Source: Brevibacterium sp. UCMA 11754
GTDB taxonomy: Bacteria > Actinomycetota > Actinomycetes > Actinomycetales > Brevibacteriaceae
Length of the DNA: 64,000 nucleotides
Direction: 5' to 3'
NCBI RefSeq assembly: GCF_021532275.1
Contig: NZ_JACBOT010000001.1
Coordinates: forward strand, 372,001 to 436,000
Translations under genes and position numbers: made by a program
In this document: in pieces, positions 26,416 through 34,933 of the stretch
How the letters are laid out: every line of letters starts with the position of its first letter
Position numbering within the stretch: position 1 is the stretch's first letter
The notes under the pieces: model-generated
The model's database searches: none
What the model was told of the DNA's origin: nothing
What the model saw: the letters and a program-made list of their open reading frames with translations, nothing else

Positions 26416-27720
26416 TTACGCGCGGCCCTTCGATGCCAACGACACGGCGCCGAGGCTGAGCAGACAGACCAGTGCTACTGCGCCGAGCGAGATGCTGTAG
26501 GGCATGACGGGCAGCAGGCCAGCGAGCACCGTGGGCAGCAGGAATCCGGAGTAGGCCAGCGAGTAGTAGACACCGGTGATTCCCGCGAGGTCCTTCGGTT
26601 CCGCGATGGCCTGGACGATGACGAGTCCTGCCACGACACAGATGCCGTAGGCGATGCCGAGGACGATGGCGACGACGAAGACGACGATCGGGTTGGCGAC
26701 CAGAGCCGCCACAACCGCGAGAGCCATGCCGATGGTCATGAGCGTGAGGCCGACGACCAGCGCACGTCCGCCCGTCCACCGGTTGATGCGCGGAACCAGG
26801 TTCTGCACCAGAGCTCCCGCTCCCAGGGTGACGACGGTGAGCACGGTCGCGAACAGGGTCGTCCACTCCCCCAGCTCGTCCTGGACCAGCGCGGGCATCA
26901 CCGCGTAGGCGACTCCGGCAGCGGCGAATACCCATGGTGCGGCCGGGATGATGAGCCTGATGAAGGTACGGTGTCCGACCAGTGGAATCCTCAGGCCCCG
27001 CCACCAGTGCTGCACCGATCGGCGCTCCTTGGTCAGAGTCTCCGGTGCGGTGAGGACGATGAGCAGCGCCACGATGCTGAGTAGGCCGTGGACCGCGTAG
27101 GGGATCACCTCGGGCAGCGGACCCCATTGCGCCAGGCAGCCTGTGACCGCGGCGCCGATGGCGAATCCCACGGTCAGCGTCAGCGCGGGGCGGCGAGCGC
27201 CTGCGGTGATGCCGGCCCTGTTATCGAAGGGCGGAGCCGAGAGTTCCTTGATCCAGCTGGTGCCCACGGACATGGCCACACCTACCCCGATTCCGGCGAG
27301 CACGCGGCCTATGCACAGCAGCCAGAAGAGGTCGAAGCCGAGTCCGAGCAGGACGCTGCCGATTATGGCGGCGATCGTCCCGGCGATGAGGATCGGTTTG
27401 CGGCCGCGTCGATCCGAGAGCGCCGAGGCGACGAGAAGTCCCGGTATCAATCCACCGACGTACATGCCCAGGAGGAGGTTCGCCTGCCAGACGGCATAGC
27501 CGCCGTCTTCTTCGTACATGTGCACGAGTGGGGTGAAATGGTTGCCGCCCCAGGCGAGCAGGAACATTGCGGGGACGACGCGAAGCCAAGCACCGCCTCG
27601 GCGAGGGCTGGGGTCCTCTTGTCTCTTCGTCGTTGCCGCTTCCGATTCCGCGGTTTCGGTTGCTGGTTCTGAAGTCATTGCGGGCGATTCCGGGTTGGGT
27701 GCTGGTGGATCGGGTGTCAC
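26416..27720 (-). CDS. MFS transporter paired with GntR regulator
   Basis: 434 residues. An N-terminal Pro/Glu/Thr-rich tail of about 45 residues precedes 12 helices. Motif A SDRRGRKPILIAG is near residues 102-114 and a second conserved loop LLCIGRVLAGIGVGVAM follows. The GTG start overlaps the stop of the GntR gene (GTGA); an alternative ATG at 27678 would shorten the tail. The overlap makes this permease the prime target of that regulator. Substrate unknown; DHA1-like or solute import are both possible. Confidence 0.85.
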   Translation of the reverse strand: MTPDPPAPNPESPAMTSEPATETAESEAATTKRQEDPSPRRGGAWLRVVPAMFLLAWGGNHFTPLVHMYEEDGGYAVWQANLLLGMYVGGLIPGLLVASALSDRRGRKPILIAGTIAAIIGSVLLGLGFDLFWLLCIGRVLAGIGVGVAMSVGTSWIKELSAPPFDNRAGITAGARRPALTLTVGFAIGAAVTGCLAQWGPLPEVIPYAVHGLLSIVALLIVLTAPETLTKERRSVQHWWRGLRIPLVGHRTFIRLIIPAAPWVFAAAGVAYAVMPALVQDELGEWTTLFATVLTVVTLGAGALVQNLVPRINRWTGGRALVVGLTLMTIGMALAVVAALVANPIVVFVVAIVLGIAYGICVVAGLVIVQAIAEPKDLAGITGVYYSLAYSGFLLPTVLAGLLPVMPYSISLGAVALVCLLSLGAVSLASKGRA

Positions 27721-28388
27721 TGGTTCTCGGGGAAGTGCGAGGACTTGATGTGCTCGCGCACGACCTGTCCGAAGCCCTTGGCTTCACCGCGTTCGGCGAG
27801 ATCGGTGAGTTCGGCATGCTCGTCGAAGAGGCTGTGCAGCGAACTGGGCTGATCGATGACCACTTGGTAGGTCAGGCGGGCCAAGCGCGGACCCATCGTG
27901 GTCAGCATCTCCTCGACAATGCTGTTGCCGCCGCTGCGGATGATGCAGGCGTGGAAGGCGTAGTCGGCACTGGCGAAGTCGAGTGAATGATTGGCATCCA
28001 GTGCCTTCTGCTGCCGGTCGAGGAGCGTGCGCAGGTCTGCCGCCAGCGGCGCGAAGTCGCTGTCGAGAGTTAATGCCTGGACGGCGTCGGTCTCGAACAT
28101 GGCGCGCACCGCAAGCAGGTCGCGGCGCTCCTGACGGGTCACCGTGGTGACGATCGCGCCCTTCTTCGGCACGAGGCGGACCAGCCTCCAGCGCTCGAGT
28201 TGGAGCATCGCCTCTCGTGCCGGTGTCCGGCTAGCCTTCTGAGCCTCAGCGAGGTCGGCTTCTGTGAGGAGAGCGCCCGGCTCGTAGCGCTGTTCGATGA
28301 CTTCGCGTGCGGCCCAGGCGGCCATCCGGGCGGCGATCGGCGAGGAGTCGTCAGTGCTTTCCCACGGGAGCGTCAGCAGATCGTTCAT
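27717..28388 (-). CDS. GntR-family regulator, FCD (FadR) subgroup
   Basis: 223 residues. The winged HTH covers roughly residues 20-85 (LLTEADLAEAQKASRTPARE; MLQLERWRLVRLVPKKGAIV). The all-helical FCD ligand domain has the metal-linked pattern Asp in LDFASADYAFH, the His in that stretch and later His residues (LHSLFDEHAEL; REHIKSS). Members sense carboxylates or amino acids. The ATG at 28388 is preceded by TAGCGT and six bases, a leaderless arrangement. It is coupled with the MFS gene downstream. Confidence 0.9.
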   Translation of the reverse strand: MNDLLTLPWESTDDSSPIAARMAAWAAREVIEQRYEPGALLTEADLAEAQKASRTPAREAMLQLERWRLVRLVPKKGAIVTTVTRQERRDLLAVRAMFETDAVQALTLDSDFAPLAADLRTLLDRQQKALDANHSLDFASADYAFHACIIRSGGNSIVEEMLTTMGPRLARLTYQVVIDQPSSLHSLFDEHAELTDLAERGEAKGFGQVVREHIKSSHFPENQ

Positions 28389-28394
28389 GACTTC

Positions 28395-28426
28395 ACGCTA
28401 TCAGATGCATACATTGATAGATGCAT
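28395..28426 (-). promoter_or_regulatory. GntR promoter and candidate operator with two AGATGCAT repeats
   Basis: On the minus strand TAGCGT (28400-28395) lies six bases before the ATG. Directly upstream, the palindrome ATGCAT occurs at 28405-28410 and 28421-28426, 16 bp apart, each preceded by AG. The spacing of 1.5 helical turns and the -35 position suggest an autoregulatory site. Confidence 0.45.
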
Positions 28427-28650
28427 CAGAATTGCATGGCCCACGCCAAGGCCGCTCGTGCGATAAGGATCAGCCGAACACGAGAACTGAAAATCTCTCT
28501 CGCTTATGAAAAGTTTCAATTGCTGTTACATTGATGTCTGGCCATTTGGCCATCACGCGCTTCGATGACACGACACGCGAAGACCCCTTATGGGTTCTTC
28601 TGACACGGCACGGTCGAGCAACAATCCCCGTCGACATGTCAGGAGAACTG

Positions 28651-30684
28651 ATGACTTCATCTGTCCAATCCCGCCCGCGTTCCACAGGACGCGCAGGCTG
28701 GATGATCGCAGTCGCGGCAGCCGCCGCGTTCCTCGCCACCTTCAACGAGACGTTCCTCAACGTCGCATTCACGCCGATCATGTCCGACTTCGGCGTCGAC
28801 GTGAGCACGGTCCAGTGGCTGACCACCGCCTATCTGCTCGTTGCTGCGGTCTTCGTGCCCGTCGCCAATGTCCTCTATCACCGCTTCCACACGCGCACAC
28901 TCTTCATCAGCGTGGTCGCGATCATGGTCATCGGCTCGATCGTGGGCGCACTCGCTCCAAGCTTCAGCGTCCTCCTCATCGGCCGCCTGCTGCAGGCCAT
29001 CGGCACCGGTCTCCTCACGCCCATCGGCATGAACATCACTCTGGCGGTTTCGCCGCGCGAGAAGCTCGGCATGAACATGGGCATCATGGCCGCGATGACC
29101 ACGCTTGGACCGTCACTTGCCATCGTGCTCTCCGGCGCGCTGCTCACCATCGCTCCGTGGACGACCCTGATGTGGGTCTTCGGTGCCCTCTGCGTCGTCG
29201 TACTCATCGCCGGCGCCGTCTTCCTGCGCACCGTCGCCGAGCTCGGCCGCCCCGTCCTCGACGTCCTCTCGTTCCTGCTCGTGGCCGTCGCTCTGATCGG
29301 CATCCTCTACGGCGTCACCGCGGCATTCGGCGGTTCTGCTCTGGTGGCCGTCGGCTCCTTCGTCGTCGGGCTCATCGCCCTGTGGCTGTTCATCGTCCGC
29401 CAGCGTCGCATCGAGGATCCCCTGCTCGACCTGCGTCCGTTCTCCAGCAGGCCCTTTGTGCTCGGAGTGATCATGACGATGCTCGGCCTGCTGTTCGTCT
29501 TCGCCATGAACGTCGTCATCCCGCTCTTCCTCCAGGCCGCACGCGGCATGGAACCCATGGGAGCCTCGATCACCCTGGCACCAGGAATCCTGCTGACCGT
29601 GATCCTCGGCCCCGTCGCCGGTCGCATGTTCGATCGCCACGGCGGCAAGTGGTCGATCCCGCTCGGCTTCCTCGTCATGGCCGTCTTCGTCACTCTGGTC
29701 GGCGTTGCAGCCGGCGGCACGTCCATCCTGCTCTTCGGAATCCTCTACATTCCGGCCGTGCTGGCCACCGCGTTCGTCATCGGACCGGCACAGACCTTCG
29801 CGCTGTCCCATCTCGACCGTGAGACCAGCCCGCACGGCGTAACCGTCGTCTCGACGAGCTTCCAGATCGCTGGTTGTGTCGGCACCTCCCTGGCCGCCGG
29901 AATCTACGGCGCGCTCAGCGGTGCTCGTATGAGTTCAGGTGCCAGTGAGATCGACTCGCTGCTCACCGGTTTCCATGGATCAGTCGGACTCGTCGTGCTC
30001 ACCTCGGTCATTGGCATCGTGCTGGCGATCGCCGCCTACCGGTCCGTGCGTGGACGTTCGGCTGCGGACGCCGCGGATGCATCCGCCGTCGACGCTTCGA
30101 AGGCCGGCGCCGAGGCGGTTCAGAGCTCCGAGCACACCATGACCTCTGAGAATACCGTCGCCTCGATCATGAAGTCCGAAGTGTTCGCTCTGTCTTCGGA
30201 CCAGACGGTCCTCGAGGCTCTGCAGATGTTCACCGAACGCGGCATCTCCGGCGCACCGATCCTGGCTGAGGACGGTTCGCTCGCGGGCTTCCTCTCCGAC
30301 GGTGACGTCATGCGCAATCTATCGGCGGCCCACCCGTCATCGACGTCGATCTACTCGTTTGCGATCGGAGCCGAGAACGATCTGGAGCACGCGCTGGCCG
30401 ATCTCTCGAAGCTCAATGTCATGCGTCTGGCCACGCGGGACGTCATAACGATCGACGCCGGCGCTTCGGTCGCCGACGCGGTGGCTGCATTGTCGGATGC
30501 CAACTTGAAGAAGGTTCCGGTCATCGACGGCGAGAATGCTCGTGTCGTCGGCATCGTCAGTCGCTCGGCGATCAACCGTCTGGCCATCGGCAGCTACCTG
30601 CATTCGCGGGCCTCAGCGCCAGCCGACGCACGGGCGAGAGCTCGGACAACCTCGGCGTCGTCGGAGGGCATGACCACCGTCTGA
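28651..30684 (+). CDS. DHA2-family MFS exporter fused to two C-terminal CBS domains
   Basis: 677 residues. Residues 1 to about 455 are a 14-helix EmrB/QacA-type permease (TFNETFLNVAFTPIMSDFGV, a typical first-helix region, and LLIGRLLQAIGTGLLTPIGM). After an Ala/Asp-rich linker, residues about 503-558 (TVASIMKSEVFALSSDQTVL) and about 590-645 (TRDVITIDAGASVADAVAAL) form a CBS pair, the adenosine-nucleotide-sensing module. Fusion of CBS to an exporter is unusual and implies gating by ATP/AMP or similar. The ATG at 28651 has AGGAG 5 nt upstream; the longer frame is not conserved. A strong terminator follows. Confidence 0.88.
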   Translation: MTSSVQSRPRSTGRAGWMIAVAAAAAFLATFNETFLNVAFTPIMSDFGVDVSTVQWLTTAYLLVAAVFVPVANVLYHRFHTRTLFISVVAIMVIGSIVGALAPSFSVLLIGRLLQAIGTGLLTPIGMNITLAVSPREKLGMNMGIMAAMTTLGPSLAIVLSGALLTIAPWTTLMWVFGALCVVVLIAGAVFLRTVAELGRPVLDVLSFLLVAVALIGILYGVTAAFGGSALVAVGSFVVGLIALWLFIVRQRRIEDPLLDLRPFSSRPFVLGVIMTMLGLLFVFAMNVVIPLFLQAARGMEPMGASITLAPGILLTVILGPVAGRMFDRHGGKWSIPLGFLVMAVFVTLVGVAAGGTSILLFGILYIPAVLATAFVIGPAQTFALSHLDRETSPHGVTVVSTSFQIAGCVGTSLAAGIYGALSGARMSSGASEIDSLLTGFHGSVGLVVLTSVIGIVLAIAAYRSVRGRSAADAADASAVDASKAGAEAVQSSEHTMTSENTVASIMKSEVFALSSDQTVLEALQMFTERGISGAPILAEDGSLAGFLSDGDVMRNLSAAHPSSTSIYSFAIGAENDLEHALADLSKLNVMRLATRDVITIDAGASVADAVAALSDANLKKVPVIDGENARVVGIVSRSAINRLAIGSYLHSRASAPADARARARTTSASSEGMTTV

Positions 30685-30705
30685 TCGTCACGAGCTGATC
30701 ACACG

Positions 30706-30745
30706 ACACTGCAGGCCGGGTTCTTTTGGACCCGGCCTGCAGTGT
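30706..30745. terminator. Strong hairpin terminator after the MFS-CBS gene
   Basis: A perfect 16-bp stem (ACACTGCAGGCCGGGT with its complement) closes a loop containing TTTT; two more inner pairs are possible. It starts 22 bases after the stop codon. Confidence 0.85.
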
Positions 30746-30932
30746 CATCAGCGTTCTTCGGGCAGGACCGGCAACGTTGCACTGGTGGGAGAATTGCCGG
30801 CGCTGCACACAGCGCGATCGAAACACACGGCAACACCTACTGTATTCAACGTTCCTTGTCAGTTATTGTAGTCCTCGGCGCTAACCCGCGCTCGATGTCG
30901 AGCACAACTACAGAGGAGATTCCCGGGCACCC

Positions 30933-31229
30933 ATGAGTTGGGCATTCGGTGGTGTGATCAACGTGGAATCAGTTATCTGGAGCGCCATCACCCTCAGCTT
31001 CATCACCGGAATGCTGTCGAAGGCTTTGCCTCGAGTTCCGGGCGCGGTCGTGGGAACCGTGTGGGGAGCCACTGCACTGGCGGTGACCGGAGTTCTTCTA
31101 GTCAGAGACACCGCCGACACCAACCTTGAGATCGTTGGGCTCGGACTTTTAGCCACTTTCCCGGCCTTCCTCACAGGTTTCACCCTGATCAGCCTCGTCG
31201 GGGATTGGAAGCGCGAGCTCACCGCCTGA
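30933..31229 (+). CDS. Small membrane protein of unknown function
   Basis: 98 residues with three predicted helices (roughly residues 12-32, 37-57 and 67-90) and a charged end DWKRELTA. The GAGGAG upstream is 14 bases from the ATG, longer than ideal; an alternative GTG at 30954 would remove the first seven residues. No family is recognised. It ends in a hairpin shared with the convergent flavoprotein gene. Confidence 0.6.
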   Translation: MSWAFGGVINVESVIWSAITLSFITGMLSKALPRVPGAVVGTVWGATALAVTGVLLVRDTADTNLEIVGLGLLATFPAFLTGFTLISLVGDWKRELTA

Positions 31230-31245
31230 CAGTTCTGGCGGTGAG
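31218..31245. terminator. Hairpin overlapping the small membrane protein stop codon
   Basis: CTCACCGCC pairs with GGCGGTGAG (9 bp, 10-base loop). It lies between convergent genes and covers the TGA at 31227. Confidence 0.6.
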
Positions 31246-31268
31246 TTCGCGGTTTGAGGAATGCTTCC

Positions 31269-33044
31269 TCACTCCACGAGCTTGCCGACCTGACTGATCT
31301 CCTCGTGGCGCATGAGTTCGGCGACCTCGGGATCGACAGCCGAAATGTCCTCCTTCACAACCCCGGTCGAGGGCGACCACACGAGGTTGACCTGCAGGTT
31401 CTCATCCTGCTCGGGGTAGTCGCTGCGGTTGTGGCAGCCGCGGGTCTCCCTGCGTTCGAGCGCGCATTCGAGCGTCGCTCGAGCAGCCAGCACCGAAGAC
31501 TTGAGGTCGAAGGCGTGCGAAAGGTCGGAGAATCCGGCGATGTCGGGGTGGATGCCCACCTCGCTCATGCGTGCTTCGATCGACGCGAGCTTCTCAAGCC
31601 CTTCGGCCAATCCAGCCTCATCGCGGACGACTCCGGCATGCTCGGTCATGAGGTTGCGGATCTCGCGCTGCAGCGCCCTGACGTTCTCCGTTCCCTCGGA
31701 GGACAGGAGATCATCGATCTCAGCCCTCGCCTCGGCGATGGCAGACTGCGACCGCACCTGCGCACCCAGCTCAGACGAATACGCGATGGCGGACTGACCG
31801 ACGATGCGGCCGAAGACGAGGAGTTCGATGAGCGAATTGCCGCCGAGGCGATTCGCCCCGTGCAGCCCGGACGAGGCCTCGCCGATGGCCCACAGGCCCT
31901 CGACGTCGGTGCTGTGCTCGACCGGGTCGACCCACACCCCGCCCATCGAGTAGTGCGCGGTCGGGGCGATCTCGATCGGTGACTGGGTGATGTCGAGCAT
32001 CTGCGTCTCCATCATCGTCTGGAACACGCGGGGCAGACGGTTCATGATGGTCTCGCGCGGCAGATGCGAGACGTCGAGCCAGATGCCGCCGTTCTCCGTG
32101 CCGCGGCCCTCGGCGATCTCGGTGTAGGCGGCCAGGGCCACACGGTCGCGAGTGGAGAGTTCCATGCGTTCGGGGTCGTAACGTTCCATGAACCGCTCCC
32201 TCAGTCCGTTGCGTAGGATTCCGCCCTCACCACGTGCGGCTTCGGAGACGAGTGTGCCGGCAGCGTTCTCTGGTTCGATGATGCCTGAGGGGTGGAACTG
32301 GACGAGCTCGGCGTCGCGCAGGCATGCTCCTGCCTCGACGGCCAGGCGGAAGGAGTCGCCGGTGTTCTCATCACGGCGGGAGGAGGTGCGGCGCCAGATC
32401 CGATTGTGGCCACCGGCTGCGAGGATGACCGCGTCGGCATGGATCCGGTAGCGGGAACCGTCGACGATGTCGAAGCCGAAAGCGCCGAAGATGCGACCGT
32501 CGGCGACGAGGAGTTTGGTGATGTAGACGCGGTCGAGGATGGGGACGTTCAGGGCCTCGGCACGATGAATGAGGGTGCGCTGGATTTCGAGTCCCGTGTA
32601 GTCGCCGGCGAAAGCGGTGCGACGCCAGGTGTGGGCGCCGAAGAAGCGCTGCGAGATCCGACCGTCGTCCTCCTTCGCGAAGTCCATTCCGTATCGCTCC
32701 AGGTCAGCGATTCCCTGCTCGGCTCCCTGGGTGACGATTTCGACGGTGCGGGGGTTGGCGAGGTCATAGGATTCCTTGATCGTGTCGGCCGCGTGCTGCT
32801 GCCAGGTGTCGTCGGGGTCCATGGTGGCCAGGGCCGCGTTGATGCCGCCGGCGGCCAGCGAGGTGTGCGCGTCGTCCTTGGGTCGCTTGCCGACGGCGAG
32901 GACGTCGGTGCCGGATTCGGCAACCTCGATCGCGGCGCGCAGGCCGGATCCGCCGGTTCCGATGACCAGCACCGAGGTGGAGATCATGTGTTCGTGCGCG
33001 TGGACATTTCCCTGTGTGGTGTTCGGTCCCTGTGTGGAGTTCAT
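31269..33044 (-). CDS. FAD-binding fumarate reductase/succinate dehydrogenase-type flavoprotein (L-aspartate oxidase-like)
   Basis: 591 residues. The FAD fold starts VLVIGTGGSGLRAAIEVAES. Family landmarks: HTSLAAGGINAAL, substrate-pocket QFHPSGI, RGEGGILRNGLRERFMERY, TAHYSMGGVWVDP and GEASSGLHGANRLGGNSLIE, with a C-terminal helical domain. No Fe-S or membrane-anchor subunit lies nearby and no other NAD genes do, so soluble fumarate reductase, aspartate oxidase or a related flavoprotein all remain possible. The ATG at 33044 has GGAAG just upstream. It is divergent from a LysR regulator, its likely controller. Confidence 0.85.
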   Translation of the reverse strand: MNSTQGPNTTQGNVHAHEHMISTSVLVIGTGGSGLRAAIEVAESGTDVLAVGKRPKDDAHTSLAAGGINAALATMDPDDTWQQHAADTIKESYDLANPRTVEIVTQGAEQGIADLERYGMDFAKEDDGRISQRFFGAHTWRRTAFAGDYTGLEIQRTLIHRAEALNVPILDRVYITKLLVADGRIFGAFGFDIVDGSRYRIHADAVILAAGGHNRIWRRTSSRRDENTGDSFRLAVEAGACLRDAELVQFHPSGIIEPENAAGTLVSEAARGEGGILRNGLRERFMERYDPERMELSTRDRVALAAYTEIAEGRGTENGGIWLDVSHLPRETIMNRLPRVFQTMMETQMLDITQSPIEIAPTAHYSMGGVWVDPVEHSTDVEGLWAIGEASSGLHGANRLGGNSLIELLVFGRIVGQSAIAYSSELGAQVRSQSAIAEARAEIDDLLSSEGTENVRALQREIRNLMTEHAGVVRDEAGLAEGLEKLASIEARMSEVGIHPDIAGFSDLSHAFDLKSSVLAARATLECALERRETRGCHNRSDYPEQDENLQVNLVWSPSTGVVKEDISAVDPEVAELMRHEEISQVGKLVE

Positions 33045-33102
33045 GTCTTCCACGCTAGGTTCGGCCACCTCATGCGTCCAATGTATTGTTTCGCTTGAGT
33101 CG

Positions 33103-33117
33103 ATAGCGATACGCTAT
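33103..33117. promoter_or_regulatory. LysR-type box ATAGCG-ATA-CGCTAT
   Basis: A perfect 15-bp palindrome of T-N11-A type lies 4 bases before the LysR start. The LysR -10 (TACGCT, 33110-33115) is inside it and is followed by six bases and the ATG, so binding would block the regulator's own leaderless promoter. Confidence 0.65.
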
Positions 33118-33121
33118 AGAC

Positions 33122-34111
33122 ATGAATCTGGAACAGCTCGCGAGTTTCGTTGAGGTCGCCAACACCGGTCATTTCACCAAGGCCGCTGCCACTCTTCACC
33201 TGGCCCAACCGTCACTGAGTCGGCAGATTTCGACGCTGGAGAAGGAGCTCGGCTCCGAACTCTTCCATCGCGCCCATGGACACATCAGTCTCACCGCTGC
33301 AGGCGATACGCTTCTGCCGACCGCTCGACGAATGCTCGCCGACGCCGAGGCGGTCCGCCGTGACATGGATGAGCTCGCCGGGCTGCGCAAGGGTCGAATT
33401 CGCCTGGGCGCGACGCCGACACTGTGTGTCAGCCTCGTCGCCGAGGCGATCAGCAGCTTCCATCAGGAGCACCCCGGAGTCGAGCTCGAGCTCGTCGAGA
33501 AGGGGTCGCGGGAGCTTATTGAGGCGCTGGGTGCAGGCGAGCTGGATCTTGCACTCATCACGCGGACGTTGAGTCCGAGTGCGCAGATGCCGAGGCGGCG
33601 GATGCGGGAGGTGCTCAGTGAGGACCTGGTGGTGATTGCGGGGGCGGACCGCCGTTCGGGCGGCAGCACCTCATGGTCAAGCGCCAGCCGCAGCGAGGCC
33701 TCACTTCTGCCCGGCGACACGGTCACTTTGGCGGAGGTCGCGGCACTCCCCCAGGTTCTGTTTCATCACGGATACGATCTGCGCGAAGCCACCTCGGCGG
33801 CCTTCGATGCGGCCGAGTTGGCGCCGAACATCGTCGTCGAGGGAGCCGAGATGGACGCAGTGCTGCGCTTCGTCGAGCGCGGTCTCGGCGTCGCCATTGT
33901 CCCGGCCATGGTCCTCGTCGATCGGCCGCGCCTGACCTCGGCACAGCTGCTGGAACCGAGCCTGTCGCGAACGGTCAGCCTCGCCACCCGAGCGGACGTA
34001 CGGCCAACCAGGGCCACCTCGGCGCTGGAGAAGACGATCCTCTCGACTGCGAGGGCACTGGCTGAGGAAGATGCAGGGTTGGCGGCGTATGTGCGGTTGG
34101 TGGACCGATGA
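33122..34111 (+). CDS. LysR-family transcriptional regulator
   Basis: 329 residues. The N-terminal winged HTH is MNLEQLASFVEVANTGHFTK, AAATLHLAQPSLSRQISTLE and LFHRAHGHISLTAAGDTLL. The effector domain begins GRIRLGATPTLCVSLVAEAI, with an insertion rich in Ser/Gly near residue 175 (DRRSGGSTSWSSASRSEA). It lies head-to-head with the fumarate-reductase-type gene with 77 bases between starts, the usual LysR target arrangement. The message is probably leaderless. Confidence 0.93.
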   Translation: MNLEQLASFVEVANTGHFTKAAATLHLAQPSLSRQISTLEKELGSELFHRAHGHISLTAAGDTLLPTARRMLADAEAVRRDMDELAGLRKGRIRLGATPTLCVSLVAEAISSFHQEHPGVELELVEKGSRELIEALGAGELDLALITRTLSPSAQMPRRRMREVLSEDLVVIAGADRRSGGSTSWSSASRSEASLLPGDTVTLAEVAALPQVLFHHGYDLREATSAAFDAAELAPNIVVEGAEMDAVLRFVERGLGVAIVPAMVLVDRPRLTSAQLLEPSLSRTVSLATRADVRPTRATSALEKTILSTARALAEEDAGLAAYVRLVDR

Positions 34112-34130
34112 CGCCCTCGGTGGGGCGTTC

Positions 34131-34510
34131 CTACATGAACTCGCTCACCCTTTTCATTGCCGCGTCGAAATCTGCAATCTGGTCACGGTCTTCGTGGTAG
34201 CTGCCGATGTCCTCGCGTGTGGTCTGCTTCAGTCCGGCGCGCATCTCATCGGCAGTCATGTCCTTGCAGTAGATGGGTGTTCCGGACTGCAGTCGCCATG
34301 ATTGCGCAAGGTCGCCACCGTCTACGGGGTCGAACCCGAGCTGGACGATGAGCTCAGATACCTTCTGCTTGTCCTCTCCAGACGGCCCAGCGACAGTGAG
34401 GGCCAACCGCTGGCCCTCGTCATCCGTTCCTTTGTATTTCAAACTGGGGGCGACAATATTATTGAATGCCTTGAAAACTGGACGCCCAAGGACAATGTCA
34501 ACGTCAGGGA
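34131..34510 (-). pseudogene. 3' remnant of an NADPH-dependent F420/NAD(P)-binding reductase-like gene
   Basis: The conserved reading frame enters without a start: VDIVLGRPVFKAFNNIVAPS, then LKYKGTDDEGQRLALTVAGP, then QKVSELIVQLGFDPVDGGDL, SWRLQSGTPIYC. This is the C-terminal half of F420H2:NADP-oxidoreductase-like Rossmann proteins. The N-terminal nucleotide-binding loop that should precede it is absent; instead the MerR gene ends at 34534. An ATG inside (34442) could start a 103-residue peptide but would lack the fold. It is read here as a decapitated gene. Confidence 0.75.
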
Positions 34511-34533
34511 CTGAGCGACATCCCTCGAGAGGA

Positions 34534-34917
34534 TCAGGTCAGCGAGATTTCATCCGCACTGGCTCGATCCATCGCTGCGATGTACCGATCGAGGGCATCA
34601 AGATTCTGCTCGAGGAACGCGATGCGACTTTCCATCTTCTCGCGCTGCTCGAACAACAACGCACGCAATTCGGGGTCGGGATCCGCCACTATGGTCTCGC
34701 GCGTATCGTTGAGACATGGAAGCATGTCGCCGATGATCCGTGTCGGGATTCCCGAGTCAAGGAGCCCACGGACCTTGAGCACGCGCTCCACCAAGTAGTC
34801 GTCATACTCGCGGTACCCGTTGTCGAGGCGACGTGGCGCAATGAGGCCCTGTTCCTCGTAGTAACGCAGCATTCGAGTGGGCACCTCGGTCTTCTTGGAA
34901 AGTTCCCCGATTCGCAT
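34534..34917 (-). CDS. MerR-family transcriptional regulator
   Basis: 127 residues: winged HTH (MRIGELSKKTEVPTRMLRYY; EEQGLIAPRRLDNGYREYDD) and a long dimerisation helix (FEQREKMESRIAFLEQNLDA). No Cys metal-binding loop is present, so an organic effector is more likely than a metal. AGGAG lies 7 nt before the ATG and only 16 bases separate it from the LLM gene upstream, so they form one unit. The reductase gene that would normally follow is a remnant. Confidence 0.9.
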   Translation of the reverse strand: MRIGELSKKTEVPTRMLRYYEEQGLIAPRRLDNGYREYDDYLVERVLKVRGLLDSGIPTRIIGDMLPCLNDTRETIVADPDPELRALLFEQREKMESRIAFLEQNLDALDRYIAAMDRASADEISLT

Positions 34918-34933
34918 TTTGGAACTCCTGGAA

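Noticed and set aside
32292..33098. 268-codon plus-strand frame over the flavoprotein gene
   Set aside because: It is the mirror of conserved fumarate-reductase sequence, with Val/Gly/Asp-rich low-information residues.
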